A stretch of DNA of 64,000 bases from Pseudomonas corrugata (lineage in GTDB: Bacteria > Pseudomonadota > Gammaproteobacteria > Pseudomonadales > Pseudomonadaceae). The notes under the pieces are model-generated. The model had not been told where the DNA came from, made no database searches, and was given only the letters and a program-made list of their open reading frames with translations. Where the stretch lies: assembly GCF_001269905.1 (NCBI RefSeq), contig NZ_LHVK01000022.1, forward strand, positions 124,001 to 188,000, in the 5' to 3' direction. Every line of letters begins with the position of its first letter. Positions within the stretch are counted from its first letter, which is position 1. Shown in pieces: positions 1 to 8,084 of this stretch. The position numbers and the translations under genes are program-made.

Positions 1-365
1 GCTGCAGCTTGCCCTTCAAGCCAGGTGACCGCCTGCTCCAGATGTTTCAGCAGCAGCGGGGCGGCCTGTCTGACCTGTGCCGGATGCACGACCCTGATGC
101 CTTTGATCATTTGACGAACGTCAGGCGTCTTGGTCGGATCTGGGAAGCCCTGAGTGATGTGCCACTGCGCCAGGGCTGCCAGACGCTGCTTCAGCGTGTT
201 GATGGAGAGCTTGTCGGCGTACTCCGCCAAGTACCGAACCACACCTGTGCCGGTCGTGGGTAGATACCCGCCCCACGTGACCTCGAAGTGCTCGATCGCC
301 GCCCGGTAGCTTTTCCGCGTGTTCTCCCGGGTGCCGGCGCTGAGGTACCGATCTGCCTTTTCCAT
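1..365 (-). CDS. tnpS: Tyrosine recombinase, TnpS-like cointegrate resolvase (5' part only)
   Basis: The reverse strand from the ATG at 365 encodes about 121 residues and runs off the left edge, so only the N-terminal half is present. The readable part is a phage-integrase SAM-like/core-binding domain. It has an ADRYLSAGTRENTRKSYRAA-type start followed by helices that include NTLKQRLAALAQWH. An in-frame TGA four codons upstream fixes the start. TnpS of Tn4651-family transposons is a tyrosine recombinase of about 320 aa. It resolves cointegrates at a res site lying between divergent tnpS and tnpT. The divergent coiled-coil KfrA-type gene at 563 gives exactly that layout, so TnpS is preferred over a generic integrase. 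The catalytic R-H-R-Y residues lie outside the window, so activity cannot be judged. Confidence 0.75.
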   Translation of the reverse strand, partial: MEKADRYLSAGTRENTRKSYRAAIEHFEVTWGGYLPTTGTGVVRYLAEYADKLSINTLKQRLAALAQWHITQGFPDPTKTPDVRQMIKGIRVVHPAQVRQAAPLLLKHLEQAVTWLEGQAA

Positions 366-562
366 CGTCTGCCGCCTTCAAAATCGGAGCGTTTCTGCCT
401 GCATACGCCGCGGGGGAGGTGCTCCGGACGCAGCGACGGTTCAAGAAGCCATAAAGCACTATTATGGACTTCTAGATAAGCGCGATAAAAGGGTGTAATG
501 TTCGCTTAATTCATTATGTATTTACATGACATGTAATACGGTACGTAATCGTAGGAGGCCCC
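366..562. other. Candidate res (rst) recombination site between tnpS and tnpT
   Basis: This 197-bp A+T-richer spacer separates the divergent tnpS and tnpT starts. Its most obvious structure is an imperfect inverted repeat at 518-539: GTATTTACATG, one base, then CATGTAATAC. The arms match except for one extra T. Tyrosine recombinases act on cores of this kind, and the res site of Tn4651-type transposons lies in this position. The assignment as crossover core is an inference from position and symmetry. The spacer must also hold both promoters. Confidence 0.55.
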
Positions 563-1624
563 ATGGCTCGAGGCGGAATCAACAAAGCTGTAGTGCAGAA
601 AGCACGTCAGGCGCTGCTGGCCAGGGGCGCCAACCCCAGCATCGACGCCGTGCGCGTAGAGCTCGGTAACACGGGCTCCAAGACAACGATTTCGCGCTAC
701 TTGAAGGAGCTTGAACCCTCCAACTCAGAGCCTGCGACCTCACGTGAACGCATGGGCGAAGCGCTCAGCGGCATGGTGCAGACGCTGCTGGATCAGCTGA
801 TGGAGGAGGGCCAGGAAGTCATCTCCCAGGCGACCGCGGCTTTTGAGCAGCAGCGGACTGCGCTGGAAGACCAGCTCGTCGAGCTCAGATCGGAGTTGGC
901 GACCACTCAACGTCATTTGGCCACCCAGCAGGCCGCGACAGAGACGCAGAGCGCTGAGCTTGCGACCAGCCAGTCCTCGCTTCAGGCTGAGTTGATGCGC
1001 AACGCACGCCTCAGTCAGCGCTGCACCGACCTGGAGTCTCTGGTTGCAGAAAAGGACAAGCACATCCAATCCCTGGAGGAAAAGCATGTGCAGGCCCGTG
1101 GGGCACTCGAGCACTATCGAGCGGCGGTGAAGGAACAGCGAGATCAGGATCAACGCAAGCACGAGTCTCAACTGCATGAGATGCAGGTTGAACAGCGCAA
1201 GCTGCGAGAGACCATCGCCGTAAAACAGGACGATCTGACGCGACTCAATCGCGACAATGAACGCCTGCTTGGTGACGCCAGGCAGCAAACCAAAGCCCTG
1301 CATACTCAGGAAGCCTTGGTTCAGTCTCTCAACATTCAAATTGAGGCGCTACGCCAGAGGGAGGCGAAGACTGTTGGGGTGACTGAGCACCTCATGGAGC
1401 AGGCTTCGGCTTTGCGTGAGGAGGTAAAGGCCCTCCACAAGGCCACCGTTGTAGCCGATCTGCGTGAGCAGGAAACCATGGCGCTGCTGGCGTCGCTTCA
1501 GAAAGAGAATGAGCAACTTCGGCAGGCTGAGACAGATGAGTCAAGGGTAGAAGAGGAGGGCGCTGACTCCTCCGGGGCAGAGGATAAAGCGCCCGCCAAA
1601 CCTACGAAACGACCTAGGAGATGA
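563..1624 (+). CDS. tnpT: TnpT-like cointegrate-resolution accessory protein (KfrA N-terminal DNA-binding domain plus coiled coil)
   Basis: This 353-residue protein begins at an ATG preceded by GGAGG. Residues 1-60 resemble the KfrA_N helix-turn-helix domain, with VVQKARQALLARG and GNTGSKTTISRYLKEL. Residues 90-330 are almost continuous heptad-rich, Gln/Glu-rich coiled coil. The last 25 residues are acidic, then basic. KfrA-type proteins bind operator DNA and oligomerise through the coiled coil. In the Tn4651 branch of the Tn3 family, TnpT (about 330 aa) binds the res region and assists TnpS. Size, domain order and the divergent recombinase support that role. A free-standing KfrA-like regulator is the alternative. 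Confidence 0.75.
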   Translation: MARGGINKAVVQKARQALLARGANPSIDAVRVELGNTGSKTTISRYLKELEPSNSEPATSRERMGEALSGMVQTLLDQLMEEGQEVISQATAAFEQQRTALEDQLVELRSELATTQRHLATQQAATETQSAELATSQSSLQAELMRNARLSQRCTDLESLVAEKDKHIQSLEEKHVQARGALEHYRAAVKEQRDQDQRKHESQLHEMQVEQRKLRETIAVKQDDLTRLNRDNERLLGDARQQTKALHTQEALVQSLNIQIEALRQREAKTVGVTEHLMEQASALREEVKALHKATVVADLREQETMALLASLQKENEQLRQAETDESRVEEEGADSSGAEDKAPAKPTKRPRR

Positions 1625-1627
1625 TAA

Positions 1628-1801
1628 ATGGAGCAGATCGCAGGAAAACCGCACAGCCGTGACGAAGGCACGTCAGCTTGGAAATTCGCTCATCAGCGTC
1701 TATCCCAACTGCTCACGGACAGGGGTGAGCCGTTTGGCCCACTGACTCCGATCATGAAGCTGGATGCGGCCCGAAACAGTCAACCTGTTAGATGGAGGTA
1801 G
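1628..1801 (+). CDS. Small ORF of unknown function downstream of tnpT
   Basis: A 57-codon ORF starts three bases after the tnpT stop and begins MEQIAGKPHSRDEGTSAWKF. It ends 22 bases inside the 3' end of the convergent BCCT gene. No domain is recognised. The close spacing suggests co-transcription with tnpT, and the overlap suggests it may mark the edge of the mobile element's gene set. No convincing ribosome binding site is visible, so it could be non-coding. Confidence 0.35.
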   Translation: MEQIAGKPHSRDEGTSAWKFAHQRLSQLLTDRGEPFGPLTPIMKLDAARNSQPVRWR

Positions 1802-3747
1802 TGCATGTGACGCTCGTACTGGTCGAGAATGTCGCCGATCACTTCCTCACGTGACCACCCCATAATGTCAGTGTCTTGGCCACCCTCGCGTAAATGCACT
1901 TCAGCTCTGAAATACTTTCGTTCCTCATCTTCGGTGTCGCCCATCACAAAGCTCGGCATGGCATAGGGATGAGGACGCACCTCGTAAACGAACTTTGGAT
2001 TCTCCGCGCTCCCGACACGTAGTCGAACACCTCCGTCTTCTCCATCTTCGACATCGCATGTGTAACCTTGCTTGCGCCATTCTTCCACCACGGACATGCA
2101 AGCGGGTTTGGCTGTCTCGGTGATGAAGCGTAGAACATGAGCGCGACGTGGGAACATGGCCATTGTTCTAAGCCGGCGCTGCCATCCGCCTGTGCTACGA
2201 GCGGTCGCAGATGATATCGATTGATAGCGAAGCCCGCGCTTGGTCGCGTCAAGTTTCAATGCCTTCAGCAACCCTCGTATACTGCATAGCAGCGCGATAG
2301 TGAAGGGGAGCGCACTGGCAATGGTTGCCGTTTGTAGCGCCTTCAATCCGTCAGCCAACAACAATGCGATAGCTACCAGCCCCATGCTGGAGGCCCAGAA
2401 TACTCGTTGCCACACCGGGGTCACAGGTGATCCCCCCGAGGCGAGCATATCTACCACCATCGCACCGGAGTCCGCAGAAGTTACAAAGAAGACCACCACC
2501 ATGATGATGGCGACCAGCGAAATGACACTCGAAAACGGGAAGTGCTGAAGAAAGGCAAACAATGCCAGCGAGGTGTCCTTGTCAATAGCGGCACTCAGGT
2601 CAGTCACCCCCTCGGTCAGAATCATATGAATAGCAGTGTTGCCAAACACGGTCATCCATAGCAGCGTGAATGCAGTGGGCACCAGCAGGACGCCCATCAC
2701 AAATTCACGAATCGTTCGACCGCGGGAAATTCGGGCTATGAAAAGACCTACGAATGGAGACCACGCCAGCCACCATCCCCAGTAGAAAAGTGTCCAGCCA
2801 CCAATCCAATCCGTTGGCTGATAGGCATACAAGTTCAAGGTTCGGCTGACTATCTCGGTCAGGTATCCACCCGTGTTCTGTACAAAGGTCTGCAGGATAA
2901 ATACGGTCGGCCCGAGCACAATCACCATCAAAAGCAGTAACACAGCTAACGACAGGTTCAGTTCCGAAAGCCGTCGTACGCCTTTGTCCAGGCCGGTTAC
3001 CACCGAGATGGTGGCGAGCGCAGTGGTTGCGAAGATCAAGATGATCTGCACTGTCGTATTGATGGGCACATCGAACAGGGCATTGAGTCCGGTATTGATC
3101 TGAGAGACACCGAATCCTAGGGATGTCGCTACGCCTAACACTGTGCCGATGATCGCGAAGATGTCGACTGCATGACCAATAGGACCAAAAATTCGGTTGC
3201 CAATCAGTGGATATAAGGCCGATCTCAATGTCAGCGGAAGACCATGCCTGTAGCTGAAGTAAGCCAGGATTAACGCGACGATGGCATAGATCGCCCACGC
3301 GTGCAGACCCCAATGGAAGAACGTGATCTTCATTGCTTCCCGCGCGGCTTCAACCGTGTTGCCGTCCCCCACGGGCGGGTTGAGAAAGTGCATGACGGGT
3401 TCGGCAACGCCAAAGAACATTAAACCGATTCCCATGCCCGCCGAGAACAGCATCGCGAACCAGGTTGTGCTGCTGTAATCCGGTGTGCTGTGGTCTGGTC
3501 CTAGCTTGATGTCTCCGTACCGGCTGATTCCAAGGAACACTACAGTGCCCAGGATGATCGCGACGGCAAGGATGTAGAACCAACTGACGTTCGTGATGAT
3601 CCAGCTCTGGACGTGCCCGAATACGATCTGGGCGTGACTGTGAAAGACACTTGCGTATAACACCAGCAGAAGCAGAATGACGCCTGAGGTGTAAAAAACC
3701 GGCGGATTAAGCGTCGGCTTCCGAGGTGGCTCGACCTGGTCTGGCAT
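1780..3747 (-). CDS. betT: BCCT-family choline/glycine betaine transporter, BetT-like
   Basis: This secondary transporter of compatible solutes or their precursors has 655 residues from the chosen ATG. That ATG has GAAGGAG six bases upstream; a longer reading from 3810 is less likely. The N-terminal two thirds holds about 12 membrane segments with BCCT hallmarks. GMGIGLMFFGVAEPVMHF lies in TM3 and FYWGWWLAWSPFVGLF, the Trp-rich signature, near residue 320. After the last membrane segment comes a hydrophilic C-terminal tail of roughly 140 residues. This is typical of BetT proteins (about 670 aa), where the tail is linked to osmotic control. GMGIG also occurs in Na+-coupled members, so the coupling ion is not assigned. 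No bet genes are adjacent; the gene faces the transposon module and could be cargo or host. Confidence 0.88.
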   Translation of the reverse strand: MPDQVEPPRKPTLNPPVFYTSGVILLLLVLYASVFHSHAQIVFGHVQSWIITNVSWFYILAVAIILGTVVFLGISRYGDIKLGPDHSTPDYSSTTWFAMLFSAGMGIGLMFFGVAEPVMHFLNPPVGDGNTVEAAREAMKITFFHWGLHAWAIYAIVALILAYFSYRHGLPLTLRSALYPLIGNRIFGPIGHAVDIFAIIGTVLGVATSLGFGVSQINTGLNALFDVPINTTVQIILIFATTALATISVVTGLDKGVRRLSELNLSLAVLLLLMVIVLGPTVFILQTFVQNTGGYLTEIVSRTLNLYAYQPTDWIGGWTLFYWGWWLAWSPFVGLFIARISRGRTIREFVMGVLLVPTAFTLLWMTVFGNTAIHMILTEGVTDLSAAIDKDTSLALFAFLQHFPFSSVISLVAIIMVVVFFVTSADSGAMVVDMLASGGSPVTPVWQRVFWASSMGLVAIALLLADGLKALQTATIASALPFTIALLCSIRGLLKALKLDATKRGLRYQSISSATARSTGGWQRRLRTMAMFPRRAHVLRFITETAKPACMSVVEEWRKQGYTCDVEDGEDGGVRLRVGSAENPKFVYEVRPHPYAMPSFVMGDTEDEERKYFRAEVHLREGGQDTDIMGWSREEVIGDILDQYERHMHYLHLTG

Positions 3748-4144
3748 GGACATCTCCTTCGGTGCGAGCCCAGGACAGCAACAGCCCGGGGCATGAATCG
3801 TGTGACACAAGATTGTGCATTGTTTAAAGCGCTGCCTTTGAAGAGAGTAGCGCTCATGATGTATCGATTTACTCGGCCTCTTCGCCGCTAACGTTCAGGC
3901 CCGAGAACAAGCCTAACGGATTCGACCGCCAGCAACGCATTTCGTCCCAAACATGGGGGCGGCAGACATCTTGAACTCGCTCGACGTACCTGGAATCAGC
4001 CTTGCCGGCCAAACCTTGAGTGTGAAAGTTCACGCATCCGAGCCCGTTCAAGGCTCAGATAACCAAATTCAAGAAACCTTCGTGTTCTGTCTCAAGTCGA
4101 ACGTCTGACGAGGAAAAACTCCTAAACCTGACGGGAGAATTCAG
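3748..4144. other. Intergenic region between betT and the copper-protein gene
   Basis: These 397 bp separate divergent genes and should hold both promoters. An ORF of 60 codons on the reverse strand (3869-4051) has no ribosome binding site and no recognisable domain. No clear inverted repeat or CueR-like operator was found by eye. Confidence 0.4.
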
Positions 4145-4471
4145 ATGACCAAGACTTACGAAGATTGCGTTTCCGAGTGCTTACGCTGCGCTTTAGCATG
4201 TGAAACGTGCGCATCATCTTGCTTGCAAGAGCAAAACGTTCAAATGATGGCTAATTGCATCAAGCTGGACCGAGACTGCGCGGATATGTGCGTACTCGCG
4301 GCAAGACTTATGGCACGCAACAGCGACCTTGCTACCGGCATCTGCCGTCTATGCGCTCAGGCCTGTCGAGCATGCGCCAACGAGTGTGGCAAGCACGAAG
4401 CGGAGCACTGTCAAAAATGTGCGCAGGCCTGCCGGACATGCGCTGAAGCTTGTGAGGCGATGGCCGCATAA
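4145..4471 (+). CDS. Cys-rich four-helix-bundle copper-binding protein (DUF326/Csp-like)
   Basis: This 108-residue protein has 19 cysteines, mostly in CxxxC and CxxC spacing along predicted helices, for example C8, C12, C15, C19, C22, C26 and C67, C70, C74, C77, C81. This is the pattern of DUF326 copper-storage proteins (Csp). These are four-helix bundles whose core cysteines bind many Cu(I) ions. There is no signal peptide or Tat motif, so it should be cytosolic like Csp3. No copper-efflux or CueR gene is adjacent. Binding of another soft metal is possible, but the family call is firm. Confidence 0.88.
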   Translation: MTKTYEDCVSECLRCALACETCASSCLQEQNVQMMANCIKLDRDCADMCVLAARLMARNSDLATGICRLCAQACRACANECGKHEAEHCQKCAQACRTCAEACEAMAA

Positions 4472-4552
4472 CAGGTCGTGAATCGGGCTCGGAGGAGGGT
4501 AGTGATGTCTCCGGGGGTGGAGGATATCCAAGCCCCCCGTGAAGTTAATCGG

Positions 4553-5929
4553 TTAAAAGCGTCCCAATCCAAGGGGATACTCGATCACCACGTAAATCCG
4601 GTCGATGTCATCCCCGCCCTGGGCGCTGTTGGCCCGATGAGTCACCTGGGACACCTGCAGGGACAAATCCTTGGCCCGCCCCGATTGCACGGTGTAGTGC
4701 AGATCGATATCCCGCTCCCAGTGGCGACCGCCATCCCCTTGTTGCGGGATGAATTGGCCGGTAGCCGGGTCAAATGGGTTGTAGGCGCCACCTAGAGGGG
4801 CATGGGAGCCGTCGATGCCGCGGCCGGTAACGTAGCGGGTCATGAATTTTAATCCCGGGATACCAAAAGCTCCCAGGTCGAGGTCGTAGCGGGCCTGCCA
4901 CGAGCGTTCGCCAGCGCCGTTGAAGTCAGCGTATTTGATGGAGTTGGCGAGGTAGATCGAGTCGCCGCCCACAAAGTCGAAGGGCGTGTCGCCATGGATT
5001 TTCTGATAGGCCAGGGTGAATCCCTGAGCGCCGAGGGTGTATTTGCCAGACAGGCTATAGGCGGTGTTATCAATCGCGCCAGCCTCGGCGTCGCCGTAAT
5101 CCTGGGTATGGTAAAGGTTTGCGTCCAGAAAGAATCCCGATTGTTTCAGATGCAGGTTGGCGTAGTACTGACGCCAGGTGTCGGTCAGTTCGGAAGCATA
5201 CAGAGCGCCGCCCAACGGCTGGTCTTCGAACAATTGGGCACCGAGCAAGCTGATGCTGCCGGTATCGGTGCCCACTCCATAACCAGTGAAATCCCCTCTG
5301 CTGGTCGAGGCGTCCTGATTCTTGAAAGCGGTGAAACGCCCGGCCTGCAAATGCACGTCGTCGAATTCCAGGCTGTCGAGCAGAAACCCCGTGGCGTATT
5401 CCGGTTGCAGGCGTTTGTCGGCAGTGTCGAACACCGGGGTTTCCACGGTCATCTCACCGTAGGCCAAGGTGGTTCTAGAGGCGCGCAGTTTCAACGCACC
5501 ACCGGCACTGGAGAAATCGCTCTCACTTCGGCCATCCGAATCCAGCGGCAGCAAACCTGTTCCGGAATGCCCCTTGCCACCATCCAGTTTCACACCGAGA
5601 AAACCATGGGCGTCGACACCAAACCCAACGGTGCCAGGGGTAAAGCCGGAGGCAAATGAGGCGATGAAGCCTTGAGCCCACTCCTGCTTATAGTTTTTGT
5701 TCGCCGGGGAGGGGGATCGGTAGTCATTCTGCAGGAAGAAATTGCGGCTCAGCACATCCAGGGTTGAGCCGTCCATAAAGCCTTGCGCCGATGGCTCGGC
5801 AGCCAGGGCTGTGCCGCAGGTGCCAATCAGCAACATGGATAACCAGAGCTTGGATCGTGGCCATTGTTGGGCGCGAGCTTTACTGCTGCAAAGGCTCTGG
5901 GTGTTCAGTGCTTGGTTTGCGGTATGCAT
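4553..5929 (-). CDS. OprD-family outer-membrane porin
   Basis: This 458-residue porin has a long N-terminal signal region with a hydrophobic stretch at residues 29-43 and a likely cut near ALA-AEPSAQ. The mature start, GSTLDVLSRNFFLQNDYR, is the typical OprD opening. The body is rich in alternating beta-strand residues and ends in the C-terminal Phe used for outer-membrane insertion (YVVIEYPLGLGRF). OprD channels of pseudomonads are substrate-selective for amino acids, aromatic acids or sugars. Nothing in the neighbourhood identifies the substrate here. It converges on the copper-protein gene with 81 bp between them. Confidence 0.9.
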   Translation of the reverse strand: MHTANQALNTQSLCSSKARAQQWPRSKLWLSMLLIGTCGTALAAEPSAQGFMDGSTLDVLSRNFFLQNDYRSPSPANKNYKQEWAQGFIASFASGFTPGTVGFGVDAHGFLGVKLDGGKGHSGTGLLPLDSDGRSESDFSSAGGALKLRASRTTLAYGEMTVETPVFDTADKRLQPEYATGFLLDSLEFDDVHLQAGRFTAFKNQDASTSRGDFTGYGVGTDTGSISLLGAQLFEDQPLGGALYASELTDTWRQYYANLHLKQSGFFLDANLYHTQDYGDAEAGAIDNTAYSLSGKYTLGAQGFTLAYQKIHGDTPFDFVGGDSIYLANSIKYADFNGAGERSWQARYDLDLGAFGIPGLKFMTRYVTGRGIDGSHAPLGGAYNPFDPATGQFIPQQGDGGRHWERDIDLHYTVQSGRAKDLSLQVSQVTHRANSAQGGDDIDRIYVVIEYPLGLGRF

Positions 5930-6113
5930 GCTGTAGCCAGTTCGGTGACGAGGGCCTGATTATTGGCCGCGGGGCTCTGGCTGGTGAGTTAAACGTTGTT
6001 AATTCTGAGTGGGTACGACTCGTCGGGCTAAAGCTGGCGCAAGCTCGTATAGCATTGAACGCCTCGCAGTGCCTGTCCTCCAAGCACTATCAGAAAGAAG
6101 AAGGAGAACCAGC

Positions 6114-6272
6114 ATGCAGCCTGAGACTGAAGGACTTGAAGAGCAGGGCCCTAGCGGCGTGCCTTACATCAACGATCCGGAAAAGCCCACGTCACCGCCC
6201 TTGAACGATGCCGACGCCACGGATGAGGATGAGGCGGAGGAAGATATTCAGGACGAAGCAGAATCCATTTGA
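6114..6272 (+). CDS. Small acidic hypothetical protein
   Basis: A 52-residue highly acidic protein (starts MQPETEGLEEQG, ends EEDIQDEAESI) with GGAG seven bases before the ATG. It has no membrane segment or signal and is probably intrinsically disordered. The next gene starts 17 bases after its stop, so the three small genes at 6114-6939 probably form one operon. The longer reading from a GTG at 6009 has no ribosome binding site. Confidence 0.6.
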   Translation: MQPETEGLEEQGPSGVPYINDPEKPTSPPLNDADATDEDEAEEDIQDEAESI

Positions 6273-6289
6273 ATGTGAGGAGCAGGGCA

Positions 6290-6514
6290 ATGGACAACTA
6301 TCACCTGAGCCCGTCTGCGGATGGCTGGGAACTTAAGAAAGCCGGCGCAGAGCGTGCCTCTAAAAAAGCTGCCACAAAGCAGGAGCTGATGAACTCTCTG
6401 GCAGATTTCTTTGATGGCAAGACCGCCTCGGTGAAGATTCACAAAGCCGACGGCTCCATTGAGGAAGAACGCACCTATCCGCGTTCCGCTGACCCCAGGC
6501 GAACCAAGGGGTGA
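6290..6514 (+). CDS. DUF2188 domain-containing protein
   Basis: This 74-residue protein starts at an ATG with GAGGAG seven bases upstream. It matches the short DUF2188 fold: an opening beta-hairpin around HLSPSADGWELKKAGAERAS, a helix KKAATKQELMNSLADFF, and a final VKIHKADGSIEEERTY. DUF2188 proteins are small, cytosolic and of unknown function. Its stop overlaps the GTG of the next gene (GTGA), so the two are translationally coupled. Confidence 0.75.
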   Translation: MDNYHLSPSADGWELKKAGAERASKKAATKQELMNSLADFFDGKTASVKIHKADGSIEEERTYPRSADPRRTKG

Positions 6515-6939
6515 CCCCCATTTCCGCTGCCGACCTGGGTATCGAGATCGACGCCCCGGGCGGCCACGGAGTGTTTCGGTGGCTGCTCGCCAGTTTTCTG
6601 ATCGGTAAAAGGATTCGGTCCTCTGTCGCCGTCGAGGCGTACCGGAACCTGGTTGATCGATATGGCCTGGATACGCCTGCAAAGCTCGCCCGATGCTCCC
6701 GTCGAGACCTTGTCAGGCTCCTCGGGCAAGCGGGCTACGCACGCTACGATGAGTCCACGGCGCGGCGACTGCACGAGCTGGGTGTAGGCCTGGATACCGA
6801 ACTGGAATCTCGGATGAACGCTTTGCAGAGCGGTTCAATGGAAGCTGCGGAGTTTGAGCGATGGTTGCTCAGCTTTAACGGCATCGGGCCGAAGACGTTG
6901 GAGATCTTCAAGCGCGGAGTTGCTCTAGGAGACAAATGA
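6511..6939 (+). CDS. Small helix-hairpin-helix (HhH-GPD-like) DNA glycosylase-type protein
   Basis: A 142-residue protein begins at a GTG overlapping the stop of the DUF2188 gene. The best signature is a C-terminal helix-hairpin-helix, LLSFNGIGPKTLEIFKRG (about residues 115-132), like that of endonuclease III. The upstream part resembles the helical six-barrel half of HhH-GPD proteins (FRWLLASFLIGKRIRSSVA). It is shorter than Nth (about 210 aa) and lacks the C-terminal Cys cluster for the 4Fe-4S centre. It may bind or repair DNA, but glycosylase or lyase activity is not shown. Confidence 0.65.
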   Translation: MTPISAADLGIEIDAPGGHGVFRWLLASFLIGKRIRSSVAVEAYRNLVDRYGLDTPAKLARCSRRDLVRLLGQAGYARYDESTARRLHELGVGLDTELESRMNALQSGSMEAAEFERWLLSFNGIGPKTLEIFKRGVALGDK

Positions 6940-7181
6940 CGCGTGTTGTCGCATGACTTTCCCTACCCAGTTGATTGGCCTGGAGCTTGTCCTCGGCCAC
7001 CACCAGCCGGTAGCGGTGTGCCTCGTCGAACACATGGAGCCTCCAAGTACGTAAACGGCAGGACTGGCAAAATGCCACGCGCGTTGCTATTTTTTGACGT
7101 ATCGACGGTTAGACTTACTACCGGACATTCGCGGACGTCGCTGTATCTGCCCAATTCGCTGCGGAAAAGGAAACCCGGAGT

Positions 7182-8084
7182 ATGTACATCCCATCGGTTA
7201 CGCGAAGCCCGGCGCCGCGCTTTGCATCTCTTCTAAAGTTTTTAATTGTCGTTGCCATTGCGCTGAATCTGTTTGCTCGTCCCGCGCAAGCCGAAGACCG
7301 GGAAAAGACATTTCGTTATTTCCCTTCCGGGCCCATCTATGAGTATCGCTGGAAGCTCCTGGAGCTGGCGCTTTCGCATACACAGGCGACCGATGGCCGC
7401 ACCCATCTCGTTCCCTATGGGCAGGAGGCCAGTCAGAATCGTGGCATGGAGTTGCTTCAGACGGGGCAGATCGATGTCATCGCACTGGGAACCAACACCG
7501 AACGCGAATCCCTTATGCTGCCGATCAAGATCGATATCTTGCGTGGTCTTATCGGTTACCGCCTCCTCTTGATTCGTGCTGCCGATCAACCTCGCATCGC
7601 GCGGATGGACGAACAAGCGTTTCGCGAGCAATTGACATTCGGCCTTAATAGTCAATGGGCCGATGTACCCATCATGCAAGCCAGTGGTTTTACGGTGGTC
7701 ACTTCGAGCAACTATGAAAATCTTTTTGGCATGCTTGCAGCTAAACGCTTCGACGCGTTCCCGCGTGGATTGAATGAAGCGGCTCGTGAGCTTGAGGAGC
7801 ACAAGGATCAATACCCTCAGCTCGTCATTGAAAACAGCAAGGCGTTGTTCTTCCCTTATCCGGTGTACTTTTGGGTCAACAAGAGCGACACCGCGCTGGC
7901 CCGACGCATCGAACATGGACTCAATCTGTCGTTGGCGGACGGGTCCTTCCGCAAACTGTTTGAAACTTACCACGCAAAGGAGATAAGCGCGCTTGCCAAG
8001 GAACATCGGAGGGTCATCCGTCTTGCCAATCCCGTCCTGCCTGCCGGGACGCCTGAACCGGATACCCTCTGGTGGTGGAAATAA
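7182..8084 (+). CDS. Periplasmic solute-binding protein (SBP_bac_3-like), probable sensor partner of the adjacent kinase
   Basis: This 300-residue protein starts at ATG after CCGGAGT. The signal peptide has a hydrophobic core at residues 17-32 and a cut after AQA near residue 37. The mature part has the two-lobe pattern of family 3 binding proteins, including GMELLQTGQIDVIALGT and the C-terminal lobe ending FRKLFETYHAKEI. No ABC permease or ATPase is nearby. The kinase gene begins immediately after its TAA (TAAATG), and that fixed pairing suggests it delivers ligand occupancy to the kinase's periplasmic loop rather than feeding a transporter. The ligand is unknown. Confidence 0.75.
   Translation: MYIPSVTRSPAPRFASLLKFLIVVAIALNLFARPAQAEDREKTFRYFPSGPIYEYRWKLLELALSHTQATDGRTHLVPYGQEASQNRGMELLQTGQIDVIALGTNTERESLMLPIKIDILRGLIGYRLLLIRAADQPRIARMDEQAFREQLTFGLNSQWADVPIMQASGFTVVTSSNYENLFGMLAAKRFDAFPRGLNEAARELEEHKDQYPQLVIENSKALFFPYPVYFWVNKSDTALARRIEHGLNLSLADGSFRKLFETYHAKEISALAKEHRRVIRLANPVLPAGTPEPDTLWWWK

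Noticed and set aside
740..1339. 199-codon reverse-strand ORF across tnpT
   Set aside because: It is the shadow of the coiled-coil tnpT gene, whose repetitive codons keep the opposite strand open; no ribosome site or domain.
3869..4051. 60-codon reverse ORF upstream of betT
   Set aside because: No ribosome site, no domain, and it occupies the expected promoter region.
6940..7181. Reverse-strand fragment reading WRLHVFDEAHRYRLVVAEDK near 6985-7060
   Set aside because: It looks protein-like but is under 60 codons, has no start and matches no family I can name; it may be a remnant.
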